From: Sphingobium lactosutens
GTDB lineage: Bacteria > Pseudomonadota > Alphaproteobacteria > Sphingomonadales > Sphingomonadaceae
Assembly (NCBI RefSeq): GCF_013393185.1
Contig: NZ_QJQX01000037.1
Coordinates: 124,001-188,000 of the forward strand
Length of the DNA stretch: 64,000 nucleotides
Direction: 5' to 3'
Shown: one piece after another, positions 42,288 to 51,423 of the stretch
Layout: each line of letters opens with the position of its first letter
Position numbering within the stretch: the stretch's first letter is position 1
The notes under the pieces: generated by a model
The model's input: only the letters and a program-made list of their open reading frames with translations
Database searches by the model: none
What the model was told of the DNA's origin: nothing
Position numbers and translations under genes: made by a program

Positions 42288-42742
42288 TCACGCCCTCGCT
42301 CTTCACCCCACTCCTTCGCCTTCGCCTCATCCTCGGCGCGGGCTTCGACCCACTGGGTCGCGCCGTCGGCGAAATGCTCCTTCTTCCAGAAGGGAGCGTG
42401 CGATTTGAGCCAGTCGATCAGATAGGCGCAGCTTTCCAGCGCCGCGGTGCGATGGCGCGAGGCGGCGCCGACGAAAACGATGCGCGCGCCCGGCTCCAGT
42501 CGCCCGAAACGATGGATGATGCTGACGCCCAGCAACGGCCAGCGCGCCAGCGCTTCCTCCACGATGCGCTCGACCTGCGCCTGCGTCATCGCGGGATAAT
42601 GTTCCAGTTCGAGCGCGACCAGCCCGCCCTCGCCCCGCACTATGCCGGTGAAGCTGGCCACGCCGCCTCCGCCGAGCGCCTCCAGCGCGGCAAGCTCGCC
42701 TGCGACGTCGAAATCGTCCGACTGGATCGCGATCCGCTTCAT
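42284..42742 (-). CDS. moaE: Molybdopterin synthase catalytic subunit
   Basis: A 152-residue protein that, with MoaD thiocarboxylate, inserts sulfur into precursor Z to give molybdopterin. Motifs are ASFTGIVRGEGG, LELEHYPAMTQAQVERI, IIHRFGRLEPG and FVGAASRHRTAALESC, and the active-site lysine segment FWKKEHFADGATQWVEA. Its start overlaps the moaD stop by 4 nt. An unrelated low-GC gene overlaps its own stop. Confidence 0.93.
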   Translation of the reverse strand: MKRIAIQSDDFDVAGELAALEALGGGGVASFTGIVRGEGGLVALELEHYPAMTQAQVERIVEEALARWPLLGVSIIHRFGRLEPGARIVFVGAASRHRTAALESCAYLIDWLKSHAPFWKKEHFADGATQWVEARAEDEAKAKEWGEERGRE

Positions 42743-42999
42743 CCGCCCGTCACCGGGGGGAAGAGCGCCACTTCGCGGGCGTCGCCGATTGCCGTGTCGA
42801 GCGGCACGAATCGCTGGTCGAGCGCCGCGCGCAGCCGGGCCGAATCGCCCAGCGCCTCGGCATATCCGCCGCCGCGCGCCGCCAGTGAGGCGACGAGGTC
42901 GGCGACCGTGGTGTCCGGGCCGGGCCTCTCCACCTGCTCCTCATCGCGACCTACGCCCTCGCGCACCCAGGCGAAATAGATGATGATCAGCGGCGCCAT
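42739..42999 (-). CDS. moaD: Molybdopterin synthase sulfur-carrier subunit
   Basis: An 86-residue ubiquitin-like protein ending in the required Gly-Gly (ALFPPVTGG), the site of thiocarboxylation. IIIYFAWVREGVGRDEE is the typical N-terminal strand. It is 4 nt after the pgsA stop and overlaps moaE by 4 nt, so the three genes are one transcription unit. Confidence 0.92.
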   Translation of the reverse strand: MAPLIIIYFAWVREGVGRDEEQVERPGPDTTVADLVASLAARGGGYAEALGDSARLRAALDQRFVPLDTAIGDAREVALFPPVTGG

Positions 43000-43003
43000 C
43001 GCA

Positions 43004-43567
43004 TCAATCCATATGCTTGATGCCGACGCGCAGATAATCCCAGCCCGTGACCAGGGTCAGGATGGCGGCGGCCCAGAGCGTCGCGATCCCCACCATCTGC
43101 ACGAAGGGGAATTGCGGCACGGCGCCCGCCAGGATCAGCGCGCCCAGGGCGATGATCTGGAAGGTAGTCTTCCATTTGGCGAGGCGCGACACCGGCACGG
43201 AAACCTGAAGCCCCGCGAGAAATTCGCGCAGCCCGGACACGGCAATCTCGCGCAGCAGGATGATCATCGCCGCGACGATGTGCATGCCGGCAATGTCGCG
43301 TGTCGCCGCCAGCATCAGGATGACCGCGCCGACCATGATCTTGTCCGCGATCGGATCGAGAAAGACGCCGAGTTTCGACACCGTTCCCTGCGCGCGGGCC
43401 AGATAGCCGTCGAAATAGTCGGTGATGCCCATCAGGCAGTAAAGGCCGAAAGCCAGCGCATAACCGGTGATCCAGCGGGCGCCGACATCGGCCGGCCAGA
43501 GCAGGGCGACGAGCAACGGCACGGTCAAAATGCGCGAAAGCGTCAGCAAATTGGGGAGCGTCAGCAT
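43004..43567 (-). CDS. pgsA: CDP-diacylglycerol-glycerol-3-phosphate 3-phosphatidyltransferase
   Basis: A 187-residue inner-membrane CDP-alcohol phosphatidyltransferase for phosphatidylglycerol synthesis. The family motif DG-x2-AR-x8-G-x3-D-x3-D is seen in FDGYLARAQGTVSKLGVFLD and PIADK. LTLPNLLTLSRI is the usual start after the ATG at 43567. Several hydrophobic helices follow. It heads pgsA-moaD-moaE, which are otherwise unrelated in function. Confidence 0.94.
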   Translation of the reverse strand: MLTLPNLLTLSRILTVPLLVALLWPADVGARWITGYALAFGLYCLMGITDYFDGYLARAQGTVSKLGVFLDPIADKIMVGAVILMLAATRDIAGMHIVAAMIILLREIAVSGLREFLAGLQVSVPVSRLAKWKTTFQIIALGALILAGAVPQFPFVQMVGIATLWAAAILTLVTGWDYLRVGIKHMD

Positions 43568-43699
43568 GGGCGCGAACTGCCACAGACCGGCGCTGCGCAC
43601 AAGCGAAGCATGTCGGCGGGTGCAACGGCATTGGACAGGGCCGCCGCCAGCCGCTAGACCCCGCCCCGGTCGCTAACGGGAAAGAAGACCCCCTTATCC

Positions 43700-45010
43700 A
43701 TGCAAGCCTCTCTCAGGCTCCTGAACAAGCGCCGTTTTCTGCCGCTTTTCATCACCCAGCTGCTGGGCGCGTTCAACGACAATCTGTTCAAGAACGCGAT
43801 GGTGCTGTTCGTCGTCTACCAGGTCTATAATGACGAACGGTCGGAAACCTGGTTCAGCGCGCTGGCGACGGGCCTGTTCATCCTGCCCTTCTTCCTGCTG
43901 TCGGCCTTGTCGGGCCAGCTGGCCGACCAGCGCGACAAGGCGGTCATCATCCGCTGGGTGAAGGCGGCCGAAATCGCCATCATGCTTGTGGGTGCGATAG
44001 GCCTTGGGCTGATCTGGAGCGGCATCGCCATCCATACGCTGGCGATCCCGCTGCTGCTGGTGGCGCTGTTCGCCATGGGCATCCATTCGACCTTCTTCGG
44101 CCCGATCAAATATGCGATCCTGCCCCAGCATCTGCACGACGATGAAGTGCTGGGCGGCACCGGCCTGGTCGAGGCAGGCACCTATATCGCGATCCTGGCC
44201 GGCACTATCCTGGCCGGCATCATCCCGGTGGAGATGGCCGCGATCGGCATCATCGTCACCGCGCTGATCGGCTATGTCGCCGGGCGCAAGGTGCCCTCCG
44301 CGCCGTCGCTGCTCGAAAAGCAGCCGATCGATTTCCACATCATCCGGTCCTCGATCACACTGGTGCGCGGGACGATGCATATCCGCCGCCTGTTCCTGGC
44401 GATCATGTCGATCAGCCTGTTCTGGGCGGTGGGATCGATCCTGTTCATCCAGTTTCCGCCGCTGGTGAAGAATGTGCTGACCGCCGACAAGCCGGTCGCC
44501 AGCCTGTTCCTCGCTATCTTCTCGATCGGCATCGCCATCGGGTCGATCGCGATCAACCGACTGTTGCAGGGCCATGTGTCGGCCAAATATGCGCCCGCAT
44601 CGGTGATCGGCATGGGGGTGTGCATCATCGCCTTCCATATCGTATGCGACCTGTGGACGCCCGCGCCGGAGGGACAGATGCTCTCGCTCGGCGGCTTCTT
44701 GGCGCATCCGCTGGCGGTGCCGCTGTCGCTCTGCCTGCTGGGTGTCGCGACCTTCGGCGGCATGTTCGTGGTGCCGCTCTACGCCTTCCTCACCACCACG
44801 GTCGAGAAGTGTGAGGCGGCGCGCACGGTGGCGGCGAACAATATCGTCAATTCCGGCGCGATGGTGGTGGGATCGCTCTGCGCGATCGGGCTGAGCATCG
44901 CGGGCATGTCGGTGGTGATGCAGCTATTGCTGGTCGCGATCCTCACCCTGCCCTGCGCGGCGATGGCGTGGAAGCTGCACAAGGCCTGCGACGGCCCCCT
45001 GTGCCACTGA
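43700..45010 (+). CDS. MFS transporter, LplT-like
   Basis: A 436-residue 12-helix transporter. The start LPLFITQLLGAFNDNLFKNAMV and SALSGQLADQRDKAVIIRW identify the lysophospholipid transporter (LplT) group. In many proteobacteria this part is fused to, or followed by, an acyltransferase-acyl-ACP synthetase (Aas). Here the protein ends after the transporter and no acyltransferase gene follows. Flipping of lysophospholipids across the inner membrane is inferred. It is divergent from pgsA, another phospholipid gene. Confidence 0.8.
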   Translation: MQASLRLLNKRRFLPLFITQLLGAFNDNLFKNAMVLFVVYQVYNDERSETWFSALATGLFILPFFLLSALSGQLADQRDKAVIIRWVKAAEIAIMLVGAIGLGLIWSGIAIHTLAIPLLLVALFAMGIHSTFFGPIKYAILPQHLHDDEVLGGTGLVEAGTYIAILAGTILAGIIPVEMAAIGIIVTALIGYVAGRKVPSAPSLLEKQPIDFHIIRSSITLVRGTMHIRRLFLAIMSISLFWAVGSILFIQFPPLVKNVLTADKPVASLFLAIFSIGIAIGSIAINRLLQGHVSAKYAPASVIGMGVCIIAFHIVCDLWTPAPEGQMLSLGGFLAHPLAVPLSLCLLGVATFGGMFVVPLYAFLTTTVEKCEAARTVAANNIVNSGAMVVGSLCAIGLSIAGMSVVMQLLLVAILTLPCAAMAWKLHKACDGPLCH

Positions 45011-45030
45011 AGGGCACGCGGATCGGCGCC

Positions 45031-45228
45031 TTAATAGATGAAGCTGTAGAAGGCCGTGAAGAAGGCGCAAAAGCTGAGGGCGAACAGCTTCCAGTCGCTG
45101 TCGTCATCGACCGGGCGCTTGCGGCGCGCCGTGCGATCGTCGACCACCCGGAATATATGGGCGGGCAACCGCTGGCGGAACGGATGCCGGGCCGATTCGG
45201 TGGTAAGGACGAGAGGTCGGTTTCGCAT
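45031..45228 (-). CDS. Small hypothetical tail-anchored protein
   Basis: A 65-residue protein I cannot assign. The first 45 residues are basic and polar (RTARRKRPVDDDSDW); the last ~18 are hydrophobic and aromatic (KLFALSFCAFFTAFYSFIY), like a C-terminal membrane anchor. It lies between the LplT-like gene and the PBP gene. Clean codon use and clear topology make it plausible, but it could be a chance frame. Confidence 0.45.
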   Translation of the reverse strand: MRNRPLVLTTESARHPFRQRLPAHIFRVVDDRTARRKRPVDDDSDWKLFALSFCAFFTAFYSFIY

Positions 45229-45237
45229 GATGGCTGG

Positions 45238-45252
45238 TTAACGAAATATTTA
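45238..45252. promoter_or_regulatory. CtrA-box-like site upstream of the PBP gene
   Basis: TTAA-N7-TTTA at 45238-45252 differs by one base from the CtrA consensus TTAA-N7-TTAA. It lies 85 nt before the PBP1-type gene and just upstream of the minus-strand small ORF. A single near match in AT-rich sequence is weak evidence. Confidence 0.25.
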
Positions 45253-45336
45253 CCATTTTGGCCATTGGCATTCAGGGTTAATCTTCAGCTGTCCCGGTGC
45301 GGGACATGCTTGACTGTATGATGTGAACAATACAGC

Positions 45337-47394
45337 ATGACCGAACCGATGCACGAGTCCGTCCCTCCCCACGCTCCCGAAGCGGTGCCGCAGCGTGAAT
45401 TCGGCGCGGGACCGCCCAGCGCCTTCGCGCCGCCCACGCCCTGGCGTCGCCGCTTCCAGATTTTCGGCTGGGTCGTCGCCGCCGGCCTGGCCGTACTGAT
45501 GCTGCTGATCGCCTGGCTGGCGGTCACGGCGCCTTTGTCGCGGTCGTTGAAGCCGATCGCGCCGCCCGCAATCAGCCTGATGTCGGCGGATGGCCATCTG
45601 ATCGCCCGGCGTGGCGCGGTGATCGACAAGCCGGTGACGATGGCGGAACTGCCCGCCCATGTGCCGCAGGCCTTCATGGCGATCGAGGATCGGCGTTTCC
45701 AGAGCCATTGGGGCGTCGACCCGCGTGGCGTCGCGCGCGCCATGTGGCATAATCTCTGGTCGGACGGGTCGTCGCAGGGCGGCAGCACCATCACCCAGCA
45801 GCTGGCCAAGGGCGTGTTCCTGTCCGCCGACCGCACCTTCGGCCGCAAGGCGCGCGAGGCGCTGATCGCGATCTGGCTGGAAGCCTGGCTGACCAAGGAC
45901 CAGATCATGGAGAGATATCTCTCCAACGTCTATTTCGGCGACAATGTGTATGGCCTGCGCGCCGCCGCGCGCCATTATTTCAACCGGTCGCCCGAACGGC
46001 TGACCATCCCGCAGGCGGCGATGCTGGCGGGGTTGCTCAAAGCGCCCTCGCGGCTGGCGCCTACCAGCAATTTGAAGGGCGCACGCACGCGCGCCGCGCT
46101 GGTGACGCAGGCGATGGTCGAAGCGGGCTATATTACCCAGGCGGAGCGCAACGCCCTGCCGCCCGCGCGCCTCAACGTCCATGACGATCCCGATCCGACC
46201 AGCGGCACCTATTTTGCCGACTGGGTGCTGCCCCATGCGCGCGACCGGGCGGGCGCGGTCTATGGCGAGCAGGAAGTGCCGACGACGCTCGACTGGCGCA
46301 TCCAGCGACTGGCCGAAGCGGCGATTCGCCGCGCGCCGCTGGGCAATGCGCAGGCGGCGCTGGTGGCGATGAAACCCGATGGCAGCGTCGTCGCCATGGT
46401 CGGCGGGAAAAATTACGAGAAGAGCAGCTTCAACCGCGCGGTGCAGGCGAAGCGCCAGCCGGGATCGACCTTCAAGCTGTTCGTCTACCTCGCCGCCTTC
46501 CGCGCGGGGATGACGCCCGACGACATGATCGAAGACACGCCGATCACGGCCGGCACGTACCGTCCGGCCAATCATGGCGGGAAATATCGCGGCCGCATAA
46601 CCCTGCGCCAGGCCTTCGCCGCGTCGAGCAATGTCGCCGCTGTGCGCCTGACCCAGAAGGTGGGTGTCGACAATGTCATCAAGGTCGCGCGCGACCTGGG
46701 CGTCACCGCGCCACTGACCGAGGATCTGAGCCTCGCGCTCGGTACATCGGAAATTCCGCTGGTCGAACTGGCGGAAGCCTATGCGTCGGTTGCCGCGGGC
46801 GCCTATCCGGTCGTCGCCCATGGCCTGCCGCCCGAGGAACAGGGCTGGTTCGAGAAGCTGATGCAGCGCCAGCGCCATTTCAGCGACGATCAGCTGGAAA
46901 TGATCCGCGACCTGCTGTCCTCTGCCGCCAATCGCGGCACCGGCAGCGCCGCCGCGCTGCGCACCAGCACGTTCGGCAAGACCGGCACGACGCAGGACAG
47001 CCGTGACGCCATCTTCGTCGGCTATGCCGGTGGCCTCGTGACGGCGGTATGGATCGGCAATGACGACAATGCCCCCCTGCCCGGCGGCGCGGCCGGCGGT
47101 GGCGTGCCCGCGCGCATCTGGCGCAATTTCATGAGCGGCGCGATCAACGAGCCGGTCGAAAAGGTACCCGAGGAAGAACAGGATCCCGATCTGGTCAACG
47201 CCATCGCCAATGTCACGGTCGAAACGGGAATCGGCAATGTCGGCGTGGGCGTCGATCAGGACGGAATGACGGTCAATATCGGCGGCAACCAGCTGCGGAT
47301 TCCGTCCGATCAGCCCCTGCCGCTGCCGCCGCAGGGCACGCCGCCGCCCCGCATTGCACCGACCCAGCCGGAGGGCGAGGACAGCGGACCCTAA
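45337..47394 (+). CDS. PBP1-type bifunctional peptidoglycan synthase
   Basis: A 685-residue class A penicillin-binding protein. A Pro-rich cytoplasmic tail of ~36 residues and one membrane helix (FGWVVAAGLAVLMLLIAWLAV) come first. The GT51 glycosyltransferase domain (about 75-250) shows IEDRRFQSHWGVD and GGSTITQQLAKG. The transpeptidase domain has the nucleophile in RQPGSTFKLF, SSN and FGKTGTT. The C-terminus is Pro-rich and disordered. It builds and crosslinks cell-wall glycan strands. It is a stand-alone gene, with a histidine kinase gene 153 bp downstream. Confidence 0.94.
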   Translation: MTEPMHESVPPHAPEAVPQREFGAGPPSAFAPPTPWRRRFQIFGWVVAAGLAVLMLLIAWLAVTAPLSRSLKPIAPPAISLMSADGHLIARRGAVIDKPVTMAELPAHVPQAFMAIEDRRFQSHWGVDPRGVARAMWHNLWSDGSSQGGSTITQQLAKGVFLSADRTFGRKAREALIAIWLEAWLTKDQIMERYLSNVYFGDNVYGLRAAARHYFNRSPERLTIPQAAMLAGLLKAPSRLAPTSNLKGARTRAALVTQAMVEAGYITQAERNALPPARLNVHDDPDPTSGTYFADWVLPHARDRAGAVYGEQEVPTTLDWRIQRLAEAAIRRAPLGNAQAALVAMKPDGSVVAMVGGKNYEKSSFNRAVQAKRQPGSTFKLFVYLAAFRAGMTPDDMIEDTPITAGTYRPANHGGKYRGRITLRQAFAASSNVAAVRLTQKVGVDNVIKVARDLGVTAPLTEDLSLALGTSEIPLVELAEAYASVAAGAYPVVAHGLPPEEQGWFEKLMQRQRHFSDDQLEMIRDLLSSAANRGTGSAAALRTSTFGKTGTTQDSRDAIFVGYAGGLVTAVWIGNDDNAPLPGGAAGGGVPARIWRNFMSGAINEPVEKVPEEEQDPDLVNAIANVTVETGIGNVGVGVDQDGMTVNIGGNQLRIPSDQPLPLPPQGTPPPRIAPTQPEGEDSGP

Positions 47395-47547
47395 TCGCTT
47401 CAAGGACTAAGATGGTTAAGCCCGATATCGATGCCATATTGGACATATGACTTGCACGTCATGCGACAAAGTGTTGACGATCCCCCATTTCCTTACGGCT
47501 ATACTTCGATGCTATAGAGAAACGATGTCCAATTCTGAGGTCACGCG

Positions 47548-49257
47548 ATGGGTGGGGGAAGAAACGGCGATTTGAACTCCGAGCAGAAGGCTCTGGCGGC
47601 GCGCTGGAGCATGGCGGCGGAGACGATGGAAGCGCTGGCGGGCGCGCGGTCGATCGACGCGATCACCGCCGTGCTGCGTGCCTTTGCGCGCCGGGTCGTG
47701 GGCGCGGACGGCATCACCATCGTGATGCGGGACGGCGACCAGTGCCACTATATCGCCGAGGATGCGATGGAGCCGCTCTGGGCCGGGCAGCGCTTCCCGA
47801 TGGTGAATTGCGTGTCCGGCTGGGCGATGATGAACCATCAGACGGCGGTCATTCCCGACGTGTTCGATGATGAACGCGTCCCCGTCGAAGCCTATCGCCA
47901 GACCTTCGTGCGCAGCATGTTGATGGTGCCGATCGGCCGGGTCGATTCGATCGCGGCAGTCGGCGCCTATTGGTGCGAGGCGGAGGTGCCGACCGACAAT
48001 CAGATCGCCCTGCTGGAAGCGTTGGCGCGCGCGGCATCGACGGCGATCGAAAATAGCCGCCTCTTCGCATCGCTGGAGGCGCTGAACGGCCAGCTCGATC
48101 AGCGCGTTCGGGAAAAGAGCAGCGAACTGGAACAGTCGCAGGACAAGCTGCGCCAGTTGCAGAAGATGGAAATGCTGGGCCAGCTGACCGGTCATGTCGC
48201 GCATGATTTCAACAATCTGCTGACCCCGATCATCGGCAGTCTGGACCTGATCCTGTCGGGCAACGGATCGGTGGCGGCAGCCGGCCGGACCGCCGGGATC
48301 GCGATGCAGGCGGCCGAAACCGCACAAACTCTGGTGCAGCGTCTGCTGACCTTCGCCCGACGCCAGCCGCTCCAGCCGACGGCGGTCGACCTCCCCGATC
48401 TGCTTGCGGGGATGCAGGCTCTGCTCGCCAGCACGCTGGGGCCGCGCGTGACGTTGTCGGTGGACGCCCCCATATCCCTGCCCGCCGTGCATGCCGACGC
48501 GCATCAGCTGGAACTGGCGATCCTCAATCTGGCGATCAACAGCCGCGACGCCATGCCCGAGGGCGGCGCGCTGGCCATTACGGCGGAGGTGAATGAGTGG
48601 CGCCGGCCCGCCCAGCTTGCGCCCGGCAAATATGTGCGGCTGACCATCGCCGACACCGGTGTCGGCATGACGCCGGCGGTCAAGGCGTCTGCCATGGAGC
48701 CTTTCTTCACGACCAAGCCGGTCGGCCATGGCACGGGCCTTGGCCTGTCGATGGCGCATGGCCTGGCCAGCCAGTTGGGCGGCGCGCTGGAAATCGACAG
48801 CGAAGTCGGCAAGGGCACGCAGATCCAGCTCTGGCTGCCGGTGGAGAAGGTGAAGCGCGCGCCCGCCAGCCCGGCCGCGGGCAGCGAGGCGAGCGGCGCC
48901 AATCAGGGCAAGGCGCTGCTGATCGACGACAATGCGCTGGTCCGCAGCAGCACGCGCGAGATGCTGACCGAAATGGGTTACGACGTGGTCGATATCGAAA
49001 GCGCCGAGCTGGCGCTGGGCATGATCGAGGCCGGACACCGCCCGGATATCGTCATCACCGACCATATCATGCCCGGCATGACCGGCGTGGAGCTGGCGCT
49101 GCAGCTGCGCGTCGATCATCCCGACATCGCGGTGCTGATCATCTCCGGCTATGAGGGGGTAGATCTGATCGCGCCGCATATCGCGCGCCTGTCCAAACCC
49201 TTCCGCCAGAAACATCTTCAGGCAAGCGTCACCGCCGCCCGCGCGCAGGTAGCCTGA
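47548..49257 (+). CDS. GAF-containing hybrid histidine kinase
   Basis: A 569-residue soluble signalling protein without membrane helices. Domains in order: GAF (about 30-170), a coiled coil (175-207), HisKA with H219 in TGHVAHDFNNLL, HATPase (NLAINSRDAMPEGG, ADTGVGM, GTGLGLSMAHGL) and a C-terminal receiver with D505 in DIVITDHIMPG. The HDFNNLL-type H box places it among NtrB/PAS-hybrid kinases. No separate response regulator gene is adjacent. The signal is unknown; relatives include light- and redox-sensing kinases, but this GAF lacks an obvious chromophore cysteine assignment. Confidence 0.9.
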   Translation: MGGGRNGDLNSEQKALAARWSMAAETMEALAGARSIDAITAVLRAFARRVVGADGITIVMRDGDQCHYIAEDAMEPLWAGQRFPMVNCVSGWAMMNHQTAVIPDVFDDERVPVEAYRQTFVRSMLMVPIGRVDSIAAVGAYWCEAEVPTDNQIALLEALARAASTAIENSRLFASLEALNGQLDQRVREKSSELEQSQDKLRQLQKMEMLGQLTGHVAHDFNNLLTPIIGSLDLILSGNGSVAAAGRTAGIAMQAAETAQTLVQRLLTFARRQPLQPTAVDLPDLLAGMQALLASTLGPRVTLSVDAPISLPAVHADAHQLELAILNLAINSRDAMPEGGALAITAEVNEWRRPAQLAPGKYVRLTIADTGVGMTPAVKASAMEPFFTTKPVGHGTGLGLSMAHGLASQLGGALEIDSEVGKGTQIQLWLPVEKVKRAPASPAAGSEASGANQGKALLIDDNALVRSSTREMLTEMGYDVVDIESAELALGMIEAGHRPDIVITDHIMPGMTGVELALQLRVDHPDIAVLIISGYEGVDLIAPHIARLSKPFRQKHLQASVTAARAQVA

Positions 49258-49258
49258 T

Positions 49259-50431
49259 CTACAGCGCCTGTCCGGCGGCCACGCCGCTGGCCCAGGCCCA
49301 TTGGAAATTATAGCCTCCGAGCCAGCCGGTGACGTCCACCGCCTCGCCGATCGCATACAGGCCCGGCACTTTGGCGGCTTCCATGGTGCGGGACGAGAGG
49401 CCGGCGGTGGCGATGCCGCCGACGGTCACTTCGGCCTTGGCATAGCCTTCGGTGCCCGATGGGGTGAAGGGCCAGTCGGACAGGCGCGCGCCGGCCGCGC
49501 GCAGGAATTTGTCGGTCAGATTGCCCAGTTCGCCCTGCGCCTCGATCCGCTCCAGCAAAGCGTCGGCAAGGCGCTCGGGCAAGGCCTGCGTCAACAGTTT
49601 GCGCAATTGGGTGCGGGGACGCGCCTTTTTCTCCTCGATCAGCCAGTCGGCCGCGCGATCGGGCAGGAAATTCACGTTGATCGAGGTGCGATGCTGCCAA
49701 TAGCTGCTGATCTGGAGCATCGAAGGCCCGGACAGGCCGCGATGGGTGAAAAGCGCCGCCTCGCGAAAGCGGGTCTTGTTCCAGCGCACCTCGACTTCGG
49801 TGGACACGCCCGACAGGGACTGGAAAAGCTGTTCGTCCGGTCCCAGCGTAAATGGCACCAATGCCGGACGGGGCTGCACCACCGACAGGCCGAATTGCCG
49901 CGCGACATCATAGGCGAAGCCGGTCGCGCCCATTTTCGGGATGGACGGGCCACCGGTCGCCAGCACCAGCGCGGGCGCGCGATGCTCCCGGTCGCCCAGC
50001 CGGACGCGATACAGGCCGTCGCCATGGGAGACGTCCGTGACCGGATGGCCCAGCGCCATGGTGACGCCGCCCTTCGCGCATTCCTCTTCCAGCATGGCGA
50101 CGATCTGCTTCGCCGATCCGTCGCAGAAAAGCTGGCCCAGCGTCTTTTCATGCCAGGCAATGCCGTAGCGCTCGACCAGCGCGAGGAAATCCTGTGCGGT
50201 GTAGCGGCCCAACGCCGACTTGGCGAAATGCGGATTGGTCGACAGATACCGGTCGGGCGCGGTGTGGATGTTGGTGAAATTGCACCGCCCGCCGCCGGAA
50301 ATCAGGATCTTCTTGCCCGGCGCATCGGCATGGTCGACGAGCAGCACCCGCCTGCCCCGCTGCCCCGCGACGCTGGCGCACATCATGCCGGCCGCGCCAG
50401 CACCGAGGATGATCGCGTCGAAATCCGTCAT
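49259..50431 (-). CDS. HI0933/YhiN-family flavoprotein
   Basis: A 390-residue FAD-binding protein. The dinucleotide motif is ILGAGAAGMMCASVAGQRG; KKILISGGGRCNFTN and ALVLATGGPSIPKMGATG are the YhiN/BaiN signatures, and GWLGGYNFQWAWASG closes the fold. E. coli YhiN has been reported as the 23S rRNA dihydrouridine synthase RdsA, so an RNA-modification role is possible (established for the relative, inferred here). It is convergent with the kinase and overlaps the UPF0178 stop by 1 nt. Confidence 0.88.
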   Translation of the reverse strand: MTDFDAIILGAGAAGMMCASVAGQRGRRVLLVDHADAPGKKILISGGGRCNFTNIHTAPDRYLSTNPHFAKSALGRYTAQDFLALVERYGIAWHEKTLGQLFCDGSAKQIVAMLEEECAKGGVTMALGHPVTDVSHGDGLYRVRLGDREHRAPALVLATGGPSIPKMGATGFAYDVARQFGLSVVQPRPALVPFTLGPDEQLFQSLSGVSTEVEVRWNKTRFREAALFTHRGLSGPSMLQISSYWQHRTSINVNFLPDRAADWLIEEKKARPRTQLRKLLTQALPERLADALLERIEAQGELGNLTDKFLRAAGARLSDWPFTPSGTEGYAKAEVTVGGIATAGLSSRTMEAAKVPGLYAIGEAVDVTGWLGGYNFQWAWASGVAAGQAL

Positions 50432-50886
50432 CAGCGGCCTCGCTTCAGGCGCACCAGCGCCTCGTCGAGCGACGACAGGAAGCGTGAGCGATCCGCCTTG
50501 GAGAAAGGCGGCGGTCCGCCGATCGCGTCACCCACCGCGCCCGCGCGCAGATCGGCCATGATCGCCCGTGTCGCGACTGCCGCGCCGATCGAGCTGGTGG
50601 TGAAGGGCTTGCCATTGGGCGCGATCACCACGGCGCCGGCCTTCAGGCAGCGGTCGGCGAGCAATATGTCGGCGGTGATGCAGATGCTGTCCTTGTCCGC
50701 CCGCTCCGCGATCCAGTCGTCGGCAGCGTCGAAACCGTCGCTGACCACCACCCGATCGAGTAGCGGATGGGCGGGAATGCGGATCGGGCTGTTGCTGACG
50801 ATCGTCACGGGGACTTCATGCCGCCAGGCGACCTTGTAGATCTCCTCCTTCACGGGGCAGGCATCGGCATCGACCAAAATCTTCAT
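50431..50886 (-). CDS. UPF0178 (YaiI/YqxD) protein
   Basis: A 151-residue PIN-like protein. The start MKILVDADACPVKEEIYKVA and the segment DSICITADILLADRCLKAGAVV are diagnostic of the family, as is GGPPPFSKADRSRFLSSLD. The fold suggests a nuclease, but the function is uncharacterised. Its stop overlaps the YhiN-like ATG by 1 nt, so the two are coupled. Confidence 0.9.
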   Translation of the reverse strand: MKILVDADACPVKEEIYKVAWRHEVPVTIVSNSPIRIPAHPLLDRVVVSDGFDAADDWIAERADKDSICITADILLADRCLKAGAVVIAPNGKPFTTSSIGAAVATRAIMADLRAGAVGDAIGGPPPFSKADRSRFLSSLDEALVRLKRGR

Positions 50887-51000
50887 GGGGCCGGGCGATA
50901 GGCGGGCGGACGCGATGAGGCCAGCTTATTTCGGCGGTTATTTCGGTCGGGGACCAAGTGCCGCCTTCACCCCGCGATGTTCCTGCCCTACATGGTCGGC

Positions 51001-51423
51001 ATGAGTGCCCCCCTGTATAACAAGGACATATTGCGGCTCGCCGCCAGCATCCCGCATCACCAGCGCCTGCCCGACCCGCAGGCGACCGTCGAGAAGCGCT
51101 CCCCCACCTGCGGATCGCGCGTCACCGCCGACGTCAGGATGGCCGATGGACGGCTTGCGGAAATGGGGCTGGACGTGAAGGCCTGCGCGCTGGGGCAGGC
51201 ATCGGCGGCGCTGATGGGATGCCATGCGATCGGCCTGACGGCGGAGGAACTGGCCGACGCGCGTGACCGGCTGACTGCCTATCTGGCCGGGGAAAGCGAC
51301 GATCTCGATTTCTGGCCGGGCTTGGCAGTGCTGGCGCCGGCGCGCGGCTATCCCGCACGCCACGCCTCGATCCGCCTTGGTTTCGAGGCGATCGCGGAAG
51401 CCGCGCGGATGGCGGACGCCTGA
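51001..51423 (+). CDS. NifU/IscU-like Fe-S scaffold protein
   Basis: A 140-residue protein of the IscU fold. Cysteines C37 (SPTCGSRV), C62 (KACALGQASAALM) and C74 (MGCHAIG) match the positions of scaffold ligands, although the third is closer than in E. coli IscU. It lies away from any isc or suf gene. Its stop overlaps the Kef start by 1 nt. The ATG at 51001 is chosen over an ATG 8 codons upstream. A scaffold or carrier role is inferred. Confidence 0.8.
   Translation: MSAPLYNKDILRLAASIPHHQRLPDPQATVEKRSPTCGSRVTADVRMADGRLAEMGLDVKACALGQASAALMGCHAIGLTAEELADARDRLTAYLAGESDDLDFWPGLAVLAPARGYPARHASIRLGFEAIAEAARMADA

Noticed and set aside
45250..47403. Minus-strand open frame of 717 codons opposite the PBP gene
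   Set aside because: The plus strand has all class A PBP motifs; the antisense product is low-complexity and unrelated to any family.
47474..47505. TTGACG...TATACT as a promoter for the histidine kinase gene
   Set aside because: The spacer is 20 bp, too long for a normal housekeeping promoter. A -10 alone is not enough.
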